Translations under genes and position numbers: made by a program
In this document: one piece after another, positions 59,976 to 64,000 of the stretch
Numbering within the stretch: the stretch's first letter is position 1
Layout of the letters: every line of letters begins with the position of its first letter
The notes under the pieces: generated by a model
Told to the model about the DNA's origin: nothing
What the model saw: the letters and a program-made list of their open reading frames with translations, nothing else
Databases searched by the model: none
NCBI RefSeq assembly: GCF_017591425.1
Contig: NW_024464918.1
Span: forward strand, 30,284,001-30,348,000
Length of the DNA stretch: 64,000 nt
Direction of reading: 5' to 3'
Source of the DNA: Ochotona curzoniae
Taxonomy: Eukaryota > Chordata > Mammalia > Lagomorpha > Ochotonidae

Positions 59976-60306
59976 GGGCCTGGCACAGTGGTCTAGTGGC
60001 TAAAATCCTCACCTTGAATGCCCTGGGATCCCATATGGGTGCCAGTTCTAATCCCGGCAGCTCCACTTCCACTCCAGCTCCCTGCTTGTGGCCTGGGAAA
60101 GCAGTGGAGGACGGCCCAAAGCCTTGGGACTCTGCACCCATGTGGGAGACCTGGAAGTAAGTTCCTGGCTCCTGGCTTTGGATTGGCAGAGCACCGGCCA
60201 TTGTGGTCACTTAGGGAGTGAATCATCAGATGGAAGATCTTCCTCTTTGTCTCTCCTCCTCTCTGTATATTCGACTTTGTAATAAATAAATCTAGAAAAA
60301 AAACTG
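59976..60306 (+). mobile_element. Pika-type SINE, young, with TSD
   Basis: A complete and well preserved copy: head 'gggcctggcacagtggtctagtggc', 'ggatcccatatgggtgccagttctaatcccgg', 'gaggacggcccaaagccttggg', 'ggagtgaatcatcagatggaagatcttcc', end 'ctttgtaataaataaatctag' plus an A run. Target duplication TGTAGTGT occurs at 59968-59975 and 60307-60314. Confidence 0.95.
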
Positions 60307-60480
60307 TGTAGTGTCTGTATCTGACATGATTTCCTGTGTACTTTAAATGATACCGTTAATATAACTAGTTGAATAGCAATAAGGAGAATTATGCAAAGAG
60401 TCTATAGGAATTCAGCTCAGATTTTTAAAAAGTTGTTAACATTTATTTAGATTTAAAAATACTTTAAAAATATGTTTTTA

Positions 60481-60790
60481 GGAGCTGGGTATGATGGGTT
60501 AGACCACCACCTGCAATGCGGGCCTCTCACTCGAGCACCTCTATGCATCCTGCTTGTTCCACTTGCAATGTAATTCTACGCTAGTGGCTGAATGCAAGCA
60601 ACAGCAAAGTTTAACAAGTGTTTTGGCTCCTGTACCTACATGGGAGGCCCGGATGAAACTTCCATCCTTGGCCTACCCCAACTCTTGCCATTGTAGTCGT
60701 TTGAGGTACAAACTGGTAGACTGAAGATTGATTTTTCTCTGTCCCTTCCTGTCAACCTGCTTTTAAAGCAAAACAGATAAATCTTCTAAA
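60481..60790 (+). mobile_element. Lagomorph SINE, diverged
   Basis: Head 'ggagctgggtatgatgggttagacc', body 'tggctcctgtacctacatgggaggcccgg', 'gccattgtagtcgtttgaggtac', end 'gcttttaaagcaaaacagataaatcttct'. Much older than its neighbour at 59976. Confidence 0.75.
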
Positions 60791-62544
60791 ATAGATTTTT
60801 TTAATCAATGATTGATTCAACTTATGGGTGGCTGCCTGCATGTATAAGATACAGGAGGCAAGTTCCCTTGATTACAATTTCATTAGAAGAAGCTTTCACA
60901 TATACACAGAGGTCACACACAGTTCGTTTTCTCACAAAAATAGTTGGCAACATTTTCTTTGTCTTTTCACCTGCTTAGCAAACATAGAAACTAACACTGG
61001 AGGCTCAATTATTACAACAATAACTGAACTTACAGGAATACTAATGAGCTCCAAATGGCAGGTGGGTTCTCATAGCCAAGTTACTTGAAGTCACGTGGGT
61101 AACCCTGCTGTGAATGACACAGGCCTGATAATTATTCAGTTCTGGCCCCGCAGTGTTAATGACAGCATTAAATTCTGTGACATTTGTCCCAATCAGAAGG
61201 AACCATAACAATGGAAGTGGACACACACAATTGTCATGGTCCCCAGAACAGCAGCAGTCATCTCTGCTTTTCATTCGTGTTCATATTCTTTGGCGCGGGT
61301 TTCTAGGCACATGTTTCAAGTGGAATGCCACCAGATAGAGCCAGTTACTGAGCTTTATAGAAAATTACGTAGACTAAGTTCAGCACCTAACAGCTTCTTC
61401 GAGTCATTAGGCATTACTGAACTTAAAATTTCTGAGGATACATACACACACGTTCATGCACGCACCATGCACGTGCTAATTTCATATACATGCATAAAAT
61501 ACACGTGCGTGCCCATCCTTCTTAAAATTCTACACATGACAGTGGAAATTCCATATGGAGCAGGTCTGTACTGCAACCTATCAGGGAACTTCTACCTGAA
61601 GAACTAAAGGGCCTTGTGTTAGGCAAAGGATCCTGAGTGAGGAGGGGGCCACTCCCCCATGTCCCAAGAGGAATCTGTTCATTGTGAGGCTCCAACGTGA
61701 GAGAAACACCTGCGGTGCTGTGCACAGCTCACAGACATGAAATGGGATATGGGCAAGGGAAGAATCTGTCCCAGAAGAATCCTTCATACTTAAGGAACTA
61801 ATGAGATCATCCGCCAAAGATAATGAATCCATTAGTCGGAAGAGGAATCAAATTGCAAATCTATATCCTATATTTGTGCTGTTATATATAAATGTTGAAT
61901 GAATTATGAATGAAAAAATACCTCCTCTTATCACCCATGTGTCCAACTGAACCGTTTCCAAAGTAAATAACGAAATCTCACTGCAATTGTTTCTCGTTTT
62001 CATGATCTTCCCGGGCAGAGAGAGGATTTTCTTCAATACTCTGTTGGAAACTCTGTCATTATGGTGTAGCGAGGTAATTTGCTAAAACAGCTGCCTCTAA
62101 TGAGCAAACCTTTCCATCTGGCACATCCAACACAGACCCAAAAAACCTCATCAGTTCAAAAAGGAGGGGGAAAACAAAAAGAAGGAAAAACTTTATTTGA
62201 TAGCACTGGAAAAAAAATAGAGGGGGGTATGGATTCTGTTTTAGGGAGCATCTGTGAGCCTCACAGGCTGGAGTCTACTCTGCAGGGCTGCGCTTCTCTG
62301 CTTTGGCCGGGTGGAGTCACTCCGTCTGGGCCCAGGTGAAGGCACATGGGCCTGACACCATTCCCTGGCTGCTTTCATCATGTATTGCCTCTGGATGGAC
62401 TGCTAAGCAACTGGACTCATGTTTGTGACAGTGACATCCAACAAGCGCAATACACACCAACAAGAAGGAGTGTGGTTTTTACATGTTAACTTGAACCTGG
62501 AGTGGAGAAATTACTTTTCCTAATAGCTGTGTTTATTTATCTAT
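60791..62544. other. Unique noncoding DNA
   Basis: No gene or firm repeat. The 123-codon plus frame at 61236-61607 has no recognised domain. Confidence 0.45.
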
Positions 62545-62830
62545 TTACTTTACGTCTTGTGTATTCTGAGGAATCCTCATTACTGTCCCGCAGGGGTGGA
62601 GAACTTGTCCGCTGCCAAGGCCCATTTGGATGCTGATAACATCAGCTTCAAAATCAGTGGGTACGGACCTGGGGGGGTTTCAGTTCTGCCTGCGGATGCC
62701 CTGGCAGGACCACACCCAATGGCTGCATGGGCTTCATATGGCTCATGGGCCGTGGAAGGATCATATTCTATCGAGAAATCCTGCCGCTTCGCTCTGCACT
62801 GTAAACATTCAAATAAAGTCTTGAGATTTG
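62545..62830. mobile_element. Possible hAT-like or unclassified interspersed repeat
   Basis: The phrase 'caggggtggagaacttgtccgctgccaaggcccatttggatgctgataacatcagc' resembles a mammalian interspersed repeat I recall with 'caggggtggggaacctt...ctgccaagggccatttggatatttataacatc'. I cannot name the family with certainty. Its right end abuts an AT-rich stretch before the G-run. Confidence 0.35.
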
Positions 62831-62880
62831 AAGAACTGATATGAAATTTACAACCCTATTATCTTAACTACTAATGATTT

Positions 62881-62911
62881 GCGGGGGGTGGGGGGGTGCG
62901 GGGGGGGGGGG
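62881..62911 (+). repeat. G-run with quadruplex potential
   Basis: Thirty-one bases contain only G apart from one C at the start, two T and one internal C. It is arranged as runs of 6, 7 and 12 or more G, enough for at least four G-tracts. Confidence 0.9.
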
Positions 62912-63707
62912 AGTACTATTTTCCTTTTACAGCATTTCTGTCACTCTTTTCCTCTGGCCTTGAGGAGTTGAGTCAGTTGTCCATTTATTTGGCTTTACTT
63001 TCCACCACAAACATTTCAGGTTCTGGCTAATTAAGCATGTGCTACATAAGTTTGCTTATTTATATGATCACAGTATTAGCAATCCAATCAATGTGACTTC
63101 TCAAGCTAGTAAGGTATTGTATTTTTCCTAAAATTAGATCTATGTGAAATTCTATTTTAAAAGTGTTGCAAGTTTTAGGTTACAATTAGGACTCATAGCT
63201 CTGCTGTTAGGGCAATATATCCTAATCAAAGGCTGAATAAGTGTTCACTAAAATGAACAAGTACAGATGCAGGCTCATAGTAAGACAAGATGATAGAAGC
63301 AGAATCTTGGCATGTCTAAACCTCATGCCAGAAAGTTATCAACTTCTCTGCAGAGAAGATAACAGGAACTTTCATTTCCTCTCTGACTACTGGGCATAAT
63401 GTAAAATTAATGTGAATCATGTCAACGTTATGGCAAGGCACTGTTGCCTGAAAGAAAAAAATAGATAAAACCGTTTGCTTCTCACTCACCAATGCCTTAC
63501 ACATACCATGAGAATACATAATTGAAAACCAAATTTCTTTGTCACTGTCAGTCGTGCCCAGCTAGCACATTTTCCAACAGAACTGCTGCAGGAGGCAGCT
63601 AACGGACTTCTAGGCCTCAGTGTGAAAACAAAGAGAATACTTTGTTTATTGATAAAACAAAAATACCTCACCTTATCTAACATTCATGTAATCACAGGAA
63701 ATTCAAA
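62912..63707. other. AT-rich noncoding DNA
   Basis: Nothing recognised. Confidence 0.45.
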
Positions 63708-63815
63708 CAAAATGTTTATTCAGCAACTGCCACGTGCAGAGCGGTGTTGGCAGGATCCAGGAGCTGTGAGGAAGAGGAGGAAACCACACCTGCCTCCCTA
63801 GCGTTCAAGTTGTCA
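63708..63815 (-). mobile_element. L2 3' end, antisense
   Basis: The phrase 'aatgtttattcagcaactgccacgtgcagagcggtgttggcaggatccaggagctgtgaggaagagg' follows antisense L2 ('aacatttattgagcacctactatgtgcaaggcactgtgctaggcgctgg'). It ends in 'cctgcctccctagcgttcaagt'. Confidence 0.55.
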
Positions 63816-64000
63816 AACGAGTGACCCTTGCGCTCATCACTGATCCGTTCGGCTTCTGCAAGGTTCCCAAATCTGTATTTTTTTTTTTTAATTCGGAAAC
63901 ACCACCCCCACTGCCCAGAGTGATTCTAAAATAAACAGCTGGCAGAGAACCACGGCTGTTTCTGAAAACAATGGGAAAGGGAATGTGCAAAATATCCCAT

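Overview
This window reads as ordinary nuclear DNA from a lagomorph, most likely a pika (Ochotona). The evidence is at least nineteen copies of a tRNA-derived lagomorph C-type SINE. Several are young and carry what I recognise as the pika-type body (cccatatgggcaccagttct, then a ccagctccctgcttgtggcc-like block) rather than the usual rabbit one. Lagomorph-type L1 3' ends and the usual old mammalian repeats (MIR, L2, CR1/L3-like, MER5-like, MLT1-type LTRs, ERVL) support this. Genus is an inference; lagomorph is close to certain.

I could not support any protein-coding gene, RNA gene or CpG-island promoter. All open frames are short (the longest is about 170 codons), and the longer ones lie in repeats, low-complexity tracts or GC-rich L1 leader sequence. 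The window is best read as intergenic or deep intronic DNA.

Layout. 1-11 kb: mostly unique DNA, with an MLT1-type LTR split by a truncated L1 (2.2-3.0 kb), a second MLT1-type LTR (4.2-4.5 kb), a SINE (7.5 kb) and an ERVL pol remnant on the minus strand (9.2-9.8 kb, perhaps 8.2-10.9 kb overall). 11-26 kb: unique DNA with L2, MIR and SINE copies, a long interrupted TG microsatellite at 23.5 kb and a possible conserved noncoding block after it. 26-36 kb: AT-rich DNA, two old L1 fragments, MIR/L2/MER5/CR1 remnants and a perfect 16-bp-arm hairpin at 29.7 kb. 38-43 kb: mostly unique. 43.9-49.8 kb: a decayed but nearly full-span plus-strand L1 that holds five later SINEs, all in its own orientation. 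52.4-54.6 kb: two more SINEs, a purine-rich tract, and a minus-strand SINE carrying a perfect 47-bp inverted templated insertion. 54.9-59 kb: largely repeat-free and a candidate conserved noncoding region. 59-64 kb: a CR1-like reverse transcriptase remnant, two SINEs, a strong G-run and an L2 remnant.

No genes work together here. The main content is a layered record of retroelement insertions. The most unusual single structure is the inverted duplication at 54,388-54,556.
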